This document shows positions 7,908 to 16,656 of a DNA stretch of 64,000 nucleotides, piece after piece. The notes beneath the pieces were generated by a model, which had not been told where the DNA came from, searched no databases, and was given only the letters and a program-made list of their open reading frames with translations. Position 1 is the stretch's first letter. Each line of letters begins with the position of its first letter. Source of the DNA: Asticcacaulis sp. ZE23SCel15 (GTDB lineage Bacteria; Pseudomonadota; Alphaproteobacteria; Caulobacterales; Caulobacteraceae); NCBI RefSeq assembly GCF_030505395.1, contig NZ_CP130044.1, positions 3,295,001-3,359,000 on the forward strand. Direction: 5' to 3'. The position numbers and the translations under genes are program-made.

Positions 7908-8681
7908 TTACTGAACAAACCCGCCGACGCCGCCATCAAACACCATGTTCGATGAGGAGCTGTAGGCTGATTTTTTCTCGACCTGACGGCTGGCCATATA
8001 GGTTTCGGTTGTTGTGATCGTCAGAATTTTCACACCTGCACCAAACCGGCGCAGTAATGAGCGCTCATTACAGGCGCGCGCGGCCATTTGACGACGGCAC
8101 TCGATCTTGCCGCCTTCATGCCACAGGGCATCGTTTTTACCGCAGTCATAGCTCTTGCCATCGGCAATATATTGCAGGCGCGTGCCAGCGATGCAGCGAT
8201 ATAACTCACCGCGATAATCGCCCTTGACGTCCTTATAACCAAAGACCTGAGAGGCCGGATGGGGCACGCCCTTATCGTCGATGCACGACGCCTGAAGCGT
8301 GACCGTCTTGGTCAGGGTCCGCGACGCCTGGTAGGCCTCAGCGGCCATTTCACTGCCGGTTTCGACATTGAGACCGCCGGTGACCACCGGAATACCTTGC
8401 GCCTGCGACCAGTTGCCATAGCCACCGCCGTAATAGACCGAGCCGGTGGCCCCACCCGATGCCGACGCACTGGCCGACGCGTGGGCACTGGCATAGGCCG
8501 AGGCATGGGCGCTGACATGCGGCATGGACGGCTTTGACGGATGCGACGGCGGGGTGGGCGGCGGCGGCGGTGCGCAGCCGGAATTGCATTGTGCCGAAGC
8601 TTCACCGGCCGCGAGCGATCCGATCAACATACCTAAAGCGATAAGTGAGCCGTGACCGATAAGAGATTTATTTGCGCGCAT
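7908..8681 (-). CDS. Secreted protein with Pro-rich and His/Ala/Ser low-complexity region
   Basis: A 257-residue protein of unknown function. Signal peptide about 1-30 (ending GEASAQ), then CNSGC, a proline run (PPPPPTPPSHPSKPS), and an alternating Ala/Ser tract with His and Tyr (AHASAYASAHASASASAS) leading into a Gly/Tyr-rich stretch. The C-terminal two thirds is an ordinary folded domain with several cysteines (C132, C162, C178, C194, C203 approximately) that probably pair in the periplasm. The low-complexity arm could span or bind the cell wall. It is transcribed divergently from the PAS-like gene. No catalytic motif is visible. Confidence 0.7.
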   Translation of the reverse strand: MRANKSLIGHGSLIALGMLIGSLAAGEASAQCNSGCAPPPPPTPPSHPSKPSMPHVSAHASAYASAHASASASASGGATGSVYYGGGYGNWSQAQGIPVVTGGLNVETGSEMAAEAYQASRTLTKTVTLQASCIDDKGVPHPASQVFGYKDVKGDYRGELYRCIAGTRLQYIADGKSYDCGKNDALWHEGGKIECRRQMAARACNERSLLRRFGAGVKILTITTTETYMASRQVEKKSAYSSSSNMVFDGGVGGFVQ

Positions 8682-8854
8682 ATTTTGAGACGCTCCTCAT
8701 GTTTCCCGCGACATCTAAGCAAAAACCATACCGCATCACCCCTTGCCTTTTCCCTAACGCATCCCGAAGAAATACGCAAAAACGCAAAGAAAACCGGATC
8801 AATCACCTCATAACGGCGCGCTTTTTGCGCCGCAGCGCCGGAGAGGAGATCATC

Positions 8855-9460
8855 GTGTCCCATTCCAGCACACTCAGCTTCCTGAGCTACTGGCGCGCCC
8901 TGCAACAAGGTGCGGCCCAGAATAGCCCCCAAAAGCTTCCCACGCGTCGCGAAGAGACCGAAATCTCCCGCGCAGCGCCCCTGCGTGCCGATTTTGACCC
9001 GGTTCAGCTCAAAGACCTGATGCCGCAGATGATGATGATCGCAACCGCTGGAAATGACTACAGATTTCGCCTGACGGGCGGCTTTCTGGTCGCCCTCCAT
9101 GGGGCTGGTCTAAAAACCACACCGTTCACTAAACTGTTCGCACCCGCCCATGAAGAGCAGCTAAAGGTCGCGCTCAATCTGTCCGCCCATCGTCAACAGC
9201 CCCTGATCCTGACGGCGTCCGCCACCACGTCCGGAAATGAGACAGTGCGCCTTGATATCGCCATAGCCCCGCTTCGCAACGCGTCGGGCGAGGTCGATCG
9301 TCTGGTCGGACTTTACCAGCCGCGTGGGCCGATCCCGTTCTTACGCCGCGCTACGGTCACGGCCATGACGCTACATTCCGTCAGGCTTTACGATCCGGAG
9401 CGGTTGCCACGCGAAAGCCACCTGCGTCTGGTCAGCATCAGCGGTAAACGCATAGCCTGA
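8855..9460 (+). CDS. PAS-like domain protein (PAS_5 type)
   Basis: A 201-residue protein. I chose the GTG at 8855 because AGGAGA lies just upstream; the longer upstream frame overlaps the divergent gene and reads through basic, low-quality sequence. It opens with FLSYWRALQQ, followed by RADFDPVQLKDLMPQMMM and YRFRLTGGFLVALHGAGLK, the pattern of the alphaproteobacterial PAS_5 family. These are small cytosolic proteins of unknown ligand, sometimes implicated in stress or cell-cycle sensing. No output domain is present. It sits 66 bases before the PPK2 gene and may share its transcript. Confidence 0.75.
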   Translation: MSHSSTLSFLSYWRALQQGAAQNSPQKLPTRREETEISRAAPLRADFDPVQLKDLMPQMMMIATAGNDYRFRLTGGFLVALHGAGLKTTPFTKLFAPAHEEQLKVALNLSAHRQQPLILTASATTSGNETVRLDIAIAPLRNASGEVDRLVGLYQPRGPIPFLRRATVTAMTLHSVRLYDPERLPRESHLRLVSISGKRIA

Positions 9461-9526
9461 AGTCTTGCTCTGAAACCTTGCGCCATCGCGCCGCTTGCGC
9501 CACTGTCCCCCAAACAGGAGCGCAAA

Positions 9527-10297
9527 ATGGCAAAATCTGACAAAAAGAAAGCCGCCGAAGACCGGCTGGAGGCCTTACAGGTCAATCTGGTCGATGCCCA
9601 GATCTGGGCGCAAAGTGCCGGAAAACGCATCTGTATCGTCTTTGAAGGCCGCGACGCCGCCGGTAAGGACGGTGCCATAAAGCGCATCACGGAACATCTG
9701 GCGGTCCGTCAAACTCAGGTGGTCGCCCTGCCTAAACCCTCCGACCGTGAAAAGACCCAGTGGTGGTTTCAGCGCTATATCCCTCACCTGCCTGCCGCCG
9801 GAGAATGGACCCTGTTTAACCGCTCCTGGTACAATCGCGCCGGGGTCGAAAAGGTCATGGGCTTTTCCACGGTTGAGGAACAGGCCCGCTTCATCAAGGA
9901 CGTGCCGCAATTTGAATCCATGTTGATTCATGACGATATTATCCTGATCAAGCTATGGCTTGACATATCTCAGGACGAACAGAAAAAGCGGCTGGATGAC
10001 CGCCGATCCGATCCGCTGAAACGGCTTAAGGTGTCGCCGCTTGATGCGGTGGCGCAAGCAAAATGGACCGATTATTCCGCCGCTCGCGATGAGATGCTAA
10101 AAGCCTCTCATACAAAACAGGCGCCGTGGACCTGCGTCAAGACGGATGACAAGACCGCCGCGCGTGAAAACATTATCCGCCACATATTATCAACGATTGA
10201 TGAGTGCCAATATACAAATCCGGTGCCTAAACCCGACGGCGATATCGTTTTTTCGTTTGATGCTGTCACCAAAGGCAAACGCAGCCTAAATCCATAA
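9527..10297 (+). CDS. ppk2: Polyphosphate kinase 2 family protein
   Basis: A 256-residue cytosolic enzyme of the one-domain PPK2 type, which moves phosphate between polyphosphate and nucleoside diphosphates. Walker A is EGRDAAGKDGAIKR (about residues 40-53), the Walker B region is FNRSWYNRAGVEKVMGF (about 98-114), and the lid helix has RRSDPLKRLKVSPLD. The Walker B segment reads FNRS, where many class I enzymes have FDRS; the N form is found in other PPK2 classes, so this need not mean loss of activity. The AGGAG box before 9527 supports the start. Confidence 0.9.
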   Translation: MAKSDKKKAAEDRLEALQVNLVDAQIWAQSAGKRICIVFEGRDAAGKDGAIKRITEHLAVRQTQVVALPKPSDREKTQWWFQRYIPHLPAAGEWTLFNRSWYNRAGVEKVMGFSTVEEQARFIKDVPQFESMLIHDDIILIKLWLDISQDEQKKRLDDRRSDPLKRLKVSPLDAVAQAKWTDYSAARDEMLKASHTKQAPWTCVKTDDKTAARENIIRHILSTIDECQYTNPVPKPDGDIVFSFDAVTKGKRSLNP

Positions 10298-10420
10298 ACG
10301 GCTCATTAAGCATTTATTGACTCTGATTTGCCAGAATCACCCAGTCTAAGGGAATGCCCATGGCAACCCGCCTTGAAACAGGCGGGCGGGCGTAGCTGAA
10401 CAGAAGTTCGGGATCGGGTT

Positions 10421-10993
10421 ATGAGCACACAATCGCATCAGGCCGCACATGTGCCGGCCAAGCCACGGGCCGCGCTTAAGGTATGCGGTGACTGCAACCT
10501 GTGCTGCAAAGTCTATGACATCGACGATCTGGGCAAAAAAGCCGGCGACCTTTGCCAGCACACGGGCCATGTCAAAGGCTGCGGCGTGTGGGGCCTGCAT
10601 CCCAAAACCTGTCAGGATTTCAAATGCCTGTGGCTGAAACATGATGATCTGAATGCGTTGTGGCGGCCCGATATAGCGGGCTTTGTGCTCAGACTTGATC
10701 CCAACGGCACCACGCTCAATATCGATGTCGATCATGGCCGCCCGAATGCCTGGCGGGTTGAGCCCTACTATAAGCAGATCAAACTATGGTCGGAGGTTTT
10801 TCCGTCTAAGGGGCTGGTGCTGATCCATGCCAAGGATGGCCTGTGGGTGGTCACGCCGACCGAAGATCTGAACATCCCCAATCCTAAACGCGGCGATACG
10901 CTGGAAACCGGTATGGAAGACAGCCTGTTCGGCCCGCGCCCGTTCGTGCGTATCATCCCGCGGAAAAAAACGCCCGTACGCCGTAGAGCTTAA
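10421..10993 (+). CDS. Cys-rich zinc/iron-chelating protein, YkgJ-like
   Basis: A 190-residue protein with eight cysteines in the first 70 residues (C22, C25, C28, C29, C45, C54, C64, C69), including the hallmark CGDCNLCC cluster and the CQDFKCLW segment. This matches the YkgJ/CxxCxxCC family thought to bind a zinc ion or iron-sulphur centre. The C-terminal half is an alpha/beta region rich in aromatic residues with a basic tail. Enzymatic function is unknown for the family. The next gene begins 3 bases after its stop, so they are probably co-transcribed. Confidence 0.8.
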   Translation: MSTQSHQAAHVPAKPRAALKVCGDCNLCCKVYDIDDLGKKAGDLCQHTGHVKGCGVWGLHPKTCQDFKCLWLKHDDLNALWRPDIAGFVLRLDPNGTTLNIDVDHGRPNAWRVEPYYKQIKLWSEVFPSKGLVLIHAKDGLWVVTPTEDLNIPNPKRGDTLETGMEDSLFGPRPFVRIIPRKKTPVRRRA

Positions 10994-10996
10994 GAT

Positions 10997-11362
10997 ATGA
11001 AGTACGAAACCTTAGTTCTATTTCTGGATGGCACTCTCTCTCCTGAAACGCTGGCATTTGAAATCGCGGACGAAGTAGCTTCATGTAATGAGGCGTTTAA
11101 ATCCGGTGACATTGGCTACATCGTCATTTCAGACGGTCCGCTTAAGATCGTGACTCGCGATAGCGCTCGTCGGCTTCTTGCGGCAGTTGCTTTTGACCGC
11201 CTGCCGTTTGAATTGGCAAACTATGTATCCGACTGCATCATCATGAGTGATGATTTCGAGTTTGAGGATGACATTGTGCGGGACGCAATCAACTTCATTG
11301 AAGATGATAGCAGGCCACCAACTCATGAGGAAACACTAGAAGCTTTACGCCTTCTAGACTAA
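10997..11362 (+). CDS. Hypothetical acidic cytosolic protein
   Basis: A 121-residue acidic protein with no signal peptide, membrane segment or recognised domain. The sequence alternates short hydrophobic strands and acidic helices (FEFEDDIVRDAINFIEDD) and looks like a genuine folded protein. Base composition is noticeably lower in GC than the genes on either side, which may indicate a later arrival. It follows the YkgJ-like gene by 3 bases and precedes ubiA by 50 bases. I do not assign a function. Confidence 0.65.
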   Translation: MKYETLVLFLDGTLSPETLAFEIADEVASCNEAFKSGDIGYIVISDGPLKIVTRDSARRLLAAVAFDRLPFELANYVSDCIIMSDDFEFEDDIVRDAINFIEDDSRPPTHEETLEALRLLD

Positions 11363-11412
11363 CCGGCAAAACCCTCTCGACATTTGCGAGCCGTCAGAGC
11401 ATTTAGGGCGTT

Positions 11413-12342
11413 ATGACGACCCGCGATCCTGTAACCTTACCCGATGCCGCCCCGCAAAACTGGGTTGACCGCCATGCGCCGGAAAGTCTGCGCCCGTGGC
11501 TGAGGCTGGGGCGGTTTGATCGTCCGGTCGGCATCTGGCTGTTGTTCCTGCCGGGGGCCATGGGACTGGCCTATGCCAGCGCGGTGACGGGCACGGCATT
11601 TCCCCTATATTTTCTGATCCTGTTTGCCATAGGCTCCGGCCTGATGCGGGCCGCCGGTTGCGCGTTTAACGACCTGGTTGACCGTGATATCGACGCAAAA
11701 GTTGAGCGCACCAGAGGCCGCCCGATTGCGTCCGGCCAGATCACGCCGAAACAGGCGCTGGCGTTCATTATCATCTGTTGCCTGATCAGCCTGATCATCC
11801 TGCTGCAACTGGGCACGCTTGCCATCATGCTTGGGGTCGGATCGCTGGCGCTGGTGGCCGCCTATCCGCTCATGAAGCGCATTACCTGGTGGCCGCAGGC
11901 GTGGCTGGGCCTGACCTTCAACTGGGGCTTTCTGATGGCCTATGCCGCCGTGGCCGGTGAGATCACCCTGCCCGCCCTGTTGTTCTATGGCGGGCTGGTG
12001 TTCTGGACCATCGGCTATGACACTATATATGCCTTGCAGGATATCGAAGACGACGTGATGGCGGGCGTGAAATCCTCTGCCCGCGCGCTCGGGACCAAGG
12101 CCCGCTCAGGTATCAGCGTCATCTACTGCCTGTGCCCGATCCTCACCACCGCCTCCGCCGCCCTTGCCCCCCTGAGTTGGCCGTTTTATGTGGCCCAAGC
12201 GCTGGTGGCCGCCCATCTGGCGTGGCAAGTTTACACCTTACGTCCGCAAGATGGCGCATTAGCCTTAAAACTGTTTAAGGCGAATCGCGATGCCGGTTTA
12301 ATATGGGTCGCAGGCCTTATTTTCAGCGGCTTTGTTCGCTAA
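11413..12342 (+). CDS. ubiA: 4-hydroxybenzoate polyprenyltransferase UbiA
   Basis: A 309-residue inner-membrane enzyme with about nine hydrophobic segments. It attaches the polyprenyl tail to 4-hydroxybenzoate in ubiquinone synthesis. The two Asp-rich magnesium/diphosphate motifs are both present: NDLVDRDIDAKVERTRGRP at about residues 86-104 and YDTIYALQDIEDD at about 198-210. Length and motif order match the UbiA family. ubiD lies 3 kb downstream on the same strand, so two consecutive ubiquinone steps are encoded close together. Confidence 0.95.
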   Translation: MTTRDPVTLPDAAPQNWVDRHAPESLRPWLRLGRFDRPVGIWLLFLPGAMGLAYASAVTGTAFPLYFLILFAIGSGLMRAAGCAFNDLVDRDIDAKVERTRGRPIASGQITPKQALAFIIICCLISLIILLQLGTLAIMLGVGSLALVAAYPLMKRITWWPQAWLGLTFNWGFLMAYAAVAGEITLPALLFYGGLVFWTIGYDTIYALQDIEDDVMAGVKSSARALGTKARSGISVIYCLCPILTTASAALAPLSWPFYVAQALVAAHLAWQVYTLRPQDGALALKLFKANRDAGLIWVAGLIFSGFVR

Positions 12343-12370
12343 ATTCCGCCCAAATCTTTGAAAGACCTCC

Positions 12371-13207
12371 ATGTCGCGCGCCTTATCGTCCCGCCTTGTC
12401 CTTACCGCCCTGCTCGTCAGCACCACCGTTTCCGCCTGCCAGAAAAAGCCTGATGAGGCCCCAAAAGCTGAAGCGAAACGTGAGTCCACCGCGCCGCTCA
12501 GCTATGTCCACAACACCGTCGATGCCGAAGCGTCCCTGTATTTCCCGGACTCGTTCAAGGCTCACGCCACCCTGCACGAAACCCTGTCGGCGCAGGATCA
12601 GGACGCACTCAAACAATTTGCTAATCAGGCGGTCACCGACCGGGCCGATCTGGCGAATGACGGCTTTGAGCAGCCGCAGTATTTCCGCAAAATCGTGTGG
12701 CACCTGACCGCCGAAACAGCAGGCCTTGTCTCTGCCTATTCCCAGATCGAGGAATATGCCGGTGGGGCCCACGGCAACCTCGCCTTCCATCCCGTGCTAT
12801 GGGATAAGGCCAGCGATAAGCCGCTTGATCCGCAAACCCTGTTTGCCGCCGACGCCGACCTGAAACCGGCCGAAAATTATTTGTGCCGTCAGGTCGAGGC
12901 TGAACGATCCAAACGGGCGGAAACCCCGATAACTCAGGCCAGTTCCGGCTTTGGCTGCCCCAAGCTGAAATCGGCTCATTTCGTGCTCATCCCTTCGACC
13001 GAAACCGGTAAGGCCGCCGCCATCGACGTACTGTTTGCGCCCTATGAGGTCGGCCCCTATGCCGAGGGCACCTATCAGATCCGTTTGCCGCTTACCGTTA
13101 TCAAGGACGCGATCGCCCCGGCCTATGCGGCGCAATTCGGCGGTAATCCGGCGCCTTTGCCGGTTGAAAATCTGCCGCCAGAAGCCTTATCACCAGATCA
13201 GGAATGA
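12371..13207 (+). CDS. Lipoprotein with DUF3298-like (RsiV C-terminal type) domain
   Basis: A 278-residue protein with a type II signal peptide; the lipobox is VSAC, giving a lipidated Cys at about 23. A charged linker follows. The main domain contains EEYAGGAHGN followed by a Trp, and later LFAPYEVGPYAEGTYQIRLP, features of the DUF4163/DUF3298 module found in RsiV-type and peptidoglycan-related proteins. It is probably anchored in the envelope facing the periplasm. The stop codon overlaps the start of the methyltransferase gene (ATGA), indicating translational coupling. Its exact role is unknown. Confidence 0.75.
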   Translation: MSRALSSRLVLTALLVSTTVSACQKKPDEAPKAEAKRESTAPLSYVHNTVDAEASLYFPDSFKAHATLHETLSAQDQDALKQFANQAVTDRADLANDGFEQPQYFRKIVWHLTAETAGLVSAYSQIEEYAGGAHGNLAFHPVLWDKASDKPLDPQTLFAADADLKPAENYLCRQVEAERSKRAETPITQASSGFGCPKLKSAHFVLIPSTETGKAAAIDVLFAPYEVGPYAEGTYQIRLPLTVIKDAIAPAYAAQFGGNPAPLPVENLPPEALSPDQE

Positions 13208-13851
13208 TCGACCGGTTAGCCTTTATCAAAGCCAATACAAAAGCCCTGCCCGTCCCCTCTGTGCCGCAGATAACGCTCTATCAGGCCGATGACGCGACCG
13301 CCCTGTGGCAGATGACTGAGGCCGATCTGGCGCAACATCTGTTGCCGCCGCCGTTCTGGGCCTTTGCCTGGTCAGGCGGTCAGGCTTTGGCGAAATATGT
13401 GCTGGAAACCCCTGAAATCGTCGCCGGTAAAACCGTGCTCGATCTGGCGTGCGGGTCGGGCATGGTCGGCATCGCCGCCGCTCTCGCGGGTGCTGCGCAA
13501 GTGATTTGCAACGACATTGATCCCTATTGCGAGGCCTCCGTACACCTTAATGCGGGTCTCAACCAATGCCAGATTACGTTCCTAGGCGGCGATCTGTTGA
13601 CCGCAGGATTGCCCGATGTCGAGGTCATTCTGGCCGGTGATATTGCCTATGAACGCCCGATGGCCGAGGCCATGCTGACAGTTTTGCGCACTGAGGTGGC
13701 TAAAGGTAAAGCCGTCTATATCGGCGACCCGCACCGGACCTATTTTCCAAAATCGGGGCTTACCCGTTGTGCTGATTATGAGATTACGACCTCAGCCGAC
13801 CTTGAGGACAAACCCGTCAAACCTGCGACCGTCTGGAGACTTGAACCATGA
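13204..13851 (+). CDS. Class I SAM methyltransferase, ETF-beta lysine methyltransferase-like
   Basis: A 215-residue Rossmann-fold methyltransferase. The segment PPPFWAFAWSGGQALAKYVL precedes motif I VLDLACGSGMVGIAA and the acidic NDIDPY of motif II. This arrangement is typical of the protein-lysine methyltransferase group that includes the ETF-beta methyltransferase and its bacterial homologues. The function as an ETF-beta methylase is by family resemblance only; ribosomal or other protein substrates are possible. It overlaps the genes on both sides by four bases (ATGA), so the lipoprotein, this enzyme and the VOC protein form a coupled set. Confidence 0.8.
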   Translation: MIDRLAFIKANTKALPVPSVPQITLYQADDATALWQMTEADLAQHLLPPPFWAFAWSGGQALAKYVLETPEIVAGKTVLDLACGSGMVGIAAALAGAAQVICNDIDPYCEASVHLNAGLNQCQITFLGGDLLTAGLPDVEVILAGDIAYERPMAEAMLTVLRTEVAKGKAVYIGDPHRTYFPKSGLTRCADYEITTSADLEDKPVKPATVWRLEP

Positions 13852-14195
13852 CCAAAACTCACCACGCCATTGACTACATCGAATGGGCCGCCACCGACCT
13901 TGCCCCCGTCAAAGCCTTTTACGCCAAGGCTTTTGGCTGGTCGTTCATTGACTATGGCCCAACCTATGCCGCCCTCGACGGCGCCGGTCTTGATGGCGGA
14001 TTTCAGGCCGAATCATCCGAAGCTCCCGCGAAGCCCTTAGTCATTCTCTACAGCGAAAACCTTGAGCAAAGCCGCGAAGATGTACTGACCGCAGGCGGCA
14101 CGCTCACGCTCGATATTTTCGACTTCCCCGGCGGTCGCAGGTTTCAGTTCACTGACCCGTCCGGTAATCAGTTAGGGGTTTGGTCGGATAAATGA
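13848..14195 (+). CDS. VOC (glyoxalase/bleomycin-resistance) family protein
   Basis: A 115-residue single-module VOC protein: IDYIEWAATDLAPVKAFYAKAFGW at the N-terminus (first beta-alpha-beta unit) and FPGGRRFQFTDPSGNQLGVW at the C-terminus (metal-site Glu/His position and the DPxGN loop). Members bind a divalent metal and act as lyases, dioxygenases or drug-binding proteins; the substrate here is unknown. The start overlaps the methyltransferase stop by four bases. Its 3' end overlaps the converging SDR gene by 24 bases. Confidence 0.85.
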   Translation: MTKTHHAIDYIEWAATDLAPVKAFYAKAFGWSFIDYGPTYAALDGAGLDGGFQAESSEAPAKPLVILYSENLEQSREDVLTAGGTLTLDIFDFPGGRRFQFTDPSGNQLGVWSDK

Positions 14196-15068
14196 CGGCT
14201 TGAACGGTTGCGGATTATAGCTGAAATCAGTGCGGGCGGGTGAATGATCAAACACCAGATCATCATTCATCCGCAGCGCCATATTGACGTTGGATTTCAG
14301 GCTCTGACCGGGACGGATCAGTCCCAGCCCCCCAAATCCCAGCCGCCACAACCATGCAGGTAGCGAAATAATACGTGGGCGATTTCCCTTGGCCTCAAAA
14401 ATGCGGGCCACCATGTCACTATAGGTCAGGGTCTCCCCGCCGCTTAGGTCATAGGCCTTGTCGCGCGCGGCATCCGATCTGAGTGCCTGTAGCGCCGCCG
14501 TGGCCAGATCGCGAGCGTGGACAGGTTGTCGTAGACCCGCCCCCTTACCGCAGACGATGAAAAACCCAAATTTCTCAATAAATTTGGCGATCCGGCTAAT
14601 GTTCTGATCGCGGCCCTCATCATAGATCAGGGTCGGCCGCAGAATCGTCACCGCAACATTATAGACCGCACCAAAGGCCGAAATCCGCGCCTCTGATGCC
14701 GCCAGCAGATCGGCAATCCGGCGCTCATCCGGCTCCGGCGAAAAGGTCTTGGAAAACCGGCTGGTCGAAGAAAACACCACCAGCCGAGTCATGCCTTGCC
14801 CCCACAGCCGCGTCAGCACCTCATCGGTCATCAACCAGATCGGTGTGGTCGCGATGACGTGGCTAAACCCCTCCACCTCAAACGATTCTGGATCGGTCAG
14901 ATCGAAGCGTATTTCATCGGCCTGTTTTGGACGGCGCGTCGTGAATACCGGCTCAAAGCCCTGCGCATCGGCCCGCAAACTTTCAGCCAACCGCGCGCCG
15001 ACCAGCGACGTCACCCCGATAATCAGGCATTTTTCACGTATCAAACCCACATACCCACTGGCCATCAA
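14172..15068 (-). CDS. NAD(P)-dependent epimerase/SDR-family protein
   Basis: A 298-residue atypical short-chain dehydrogenase/epimerase. The N-terminal strand CLIIGVTSLVGARLAESL replaces the usual GxxGxxG loop (GVTSLVG), and a later VFSSTSRF corresponds to the Ser-containing catalytic strand. YNVAVTILRPTLIYDEGRDQ is the typical LRP-Y segment and QPVHARDLATAA is the epimerase HVDD-like motif. The likely role is reduction or epimerisation of a nucleotide sugar or a ubiquinone-related substrate; neighbours do not decide. The glycine loop and the missing YxxxK suggest it may be non-catalytic or divergent. Confidence 0.75.
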   Translation of the reverse strand: MMASGYVGLIREKCLIIGVTSLVGARLAESLRADAQGFEPVFTTRRPKQADEIRFDLTDPESFEVEGFSHVIATTPIWLMTDEVLTRLWGQGMTRLVVFSSTSRFSKTFSPEPDERRIADLLAASEARISAFGAVYNVAVTILRPTLIYDEGRDQNISRIAKFIEKFGFFIVCGKGAGLRQPVHARDLATAALQALRSDAARDKAYDLSGGETLTYSDMVARIFEAKGNRPRIISLPAWLWRLGFGGLGLIRPGQSLKSNVNMALRMNDDLVFDHSPARTDFSYNPQPFKPSFIRPNP

Positions 15069-15120
15069 TTGTGATTGAGCCTATGTCATCAGCATTGAAA
15101 AATCCATACGAGTCAAACCT

Positions 15121-16656
15121 ATGGCCGCCTATAAATCCCTGCGCGACTTTATTGCCAAGCTTGAAAAAGCCGGTGAACTGGTGCGGGTAACGACGCCGGT
15201 CTCGACCCATCTGGAGATGACCGAAATTCAGACCAGGCTTTTGGCGCAAAAAGGCCCGGCAGTTTTGTTTGAAAACCCGATCATGGCTGATGGGACGCCG
15301 TCCGATATGCCGGTGCTGGTCAATCTGTTTGGCACCGTTAAACGGGTGGCGATGGGGGTCACGTTAGAGGGCAAAGAACGCACCACACCGCAGGAACTGC
15401 GCGAAGTCGGCGAGCTTTTGGCCTTTTTGCGCCAGCCTGAGCCACCGCGCGGCTTGAAAGATGCGTTTGAGCTTATGCCACTCGCCCGAACGGTCATGGG
15501 GATGCGCCCTAAGACCGTAAAAAAAGCCCCGGTACAGGAAGTCGTACTCACAGGCAACGACATCGACCTGACCAAGTTACCGATTCAGGGCTGCTGGCCC
15601 GGTGAGCCTGCGCCGCTGATTACCTGGGGCCTTGTCGTGACCAAAGGCCCGTCCGAATCGCGCGAAGACGATTTCAATCTTGGCATCTACCGGATGCAGG
15701 TATTGGGCAAAGACCGCGCCATCATGCGCTGGCTGGCCCACCGCGGCGGCGCGCAGCACCATGCGCGCTGGAAAAAGGCTAAAAAAACCGAGCCCCTGCC
15801 CGCCTGCGTGGTGCTGGGGGCCGATCCGGGGTTGATACTGGCCGCGGTCACACCGGTGCCGGATACCTTGTCGGAGTACCAATTCGCGGGCCTCCTGCGC
15901 GGACAGGCGGCGGAGCTTGTAGCCGCCAAAACCGTGCCGCTGATGGTGCCGGCAGAGGCTGAAATCGTGCTGGAAGGCCATGTCCTGATGGATGAATATG
16001 CCGAAGAAGGCCCCTACGGCGATCACACCGGCTATTATAATTCGGTCGAAAAATTCCCGGTCTTTCAGATCAGCGCCATCACCATGCGCAAAAAACCGAT
16101 CTATCTGTCGACCTTTACCGGGCGCCCGCCCGATGAGCCTTCGGTCTTAGGTGAAGCCTTAAATGAAGTGTTTATCCCGCTGATCCAGCAGCAATTTCCG
16201 GAAATTGTTGATTTCTGGCTGCCACCGGAAGGGTGTTCGTACCGCATCGCCGTCATCTCGATGAAAAAGGCCTATCCCGGCCACGCCAAGCGGGTGATGA
16301 TGGGCGCGTGGTCGTACCTGCGTCAGTTCATGTATACCAAATGGCTGATTGTCGTCGATGACGACATCAACTGCCGCGACTGGAAAGACGTCATGTGGGC
16401 GGTATCGACCCGCATGGACCCGGCGCGTGATATCACGGTCATTGAAAACACCCCGATTGATTATCTCGATTTCGCCTCACCCGAAAGCGGTCTGGGCTCC
16501 AAGATCGGGTTAGATGCTACCAATAAGTGGACACCCGAAACCCACCGCGAATGGGGCGAAGAGCTTTATATGGATCAGGACGTGATCGATAAGGTGTCTG
16601 AAAAATGGGCCGAAATGGGCTTACCGGCCGCTATGAAGCCACCGATCTGGTCATAA
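15121..16656 (+). CDS. ubiD: UbiD-family decarboxylase, 3-octaprenyl-4-hydroxybenzoate carboxy-lyase
   Basis: A 511-residue cytosolic enzyme covering the full UbiD length. It starts [20 protein letters not shown] and contains the conserved [19 protein letters not shown] (substrate and cofactor site with Arg), [12 protein letters not shown] (metal and prFMN region) and [17 protein letters not shown]. UbiD decarboxylates polyprenyl-hydroxybenzoate using prenylated FMN made by UbiX, which is not encoded in this window. Its 3' end overlaps the converging GGDEF-EAL gene by 26 bases. Confidence 0.93.
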   Translation: MAAYKSLRDFIAKLEKAGELVRVTTPVSTHLEMTEIQTRLLAQKGPAVLFENPIMADGTPSDMPVLVNLFGTVKRVAMGVTLEGKERTTPQELREVGELLAFLRQPEPPRGLKDAFELMPLARTVMGMRPKTVKKAPVQEVVLTGNDIDLTKLPIQGCWPGEPAPLITWGLVVTKGPSESREDDFNLGIYRMQVLGKDRAIMRWLAHRGGAQHHARWKKAKKTEPLPACVVLGADPGLILAAVTPVPDTLSEYQFAGLLRGQAAELVAAKTVPLMVPAEAEIVLEGHVLMDEYAEEGPYGDHTGYYNSVEKFPVFQISAITMRKKPIYLSTFTGRPPDEPSVLGEALNEVFIPLIQQQFPEIVDFWLPPEGCSYRIAVISMKKAYPGHAKRVMMGAWSYLRQFMYTKWLIVVDDDINCRDWKDVMWAVSTRMDPARDITVIENTPIDYLDFASPESGLGSKIGLDATNKWTPETHREWGEELYMDQDVIDKVSEKWAEMGLPAAMKPPIWS

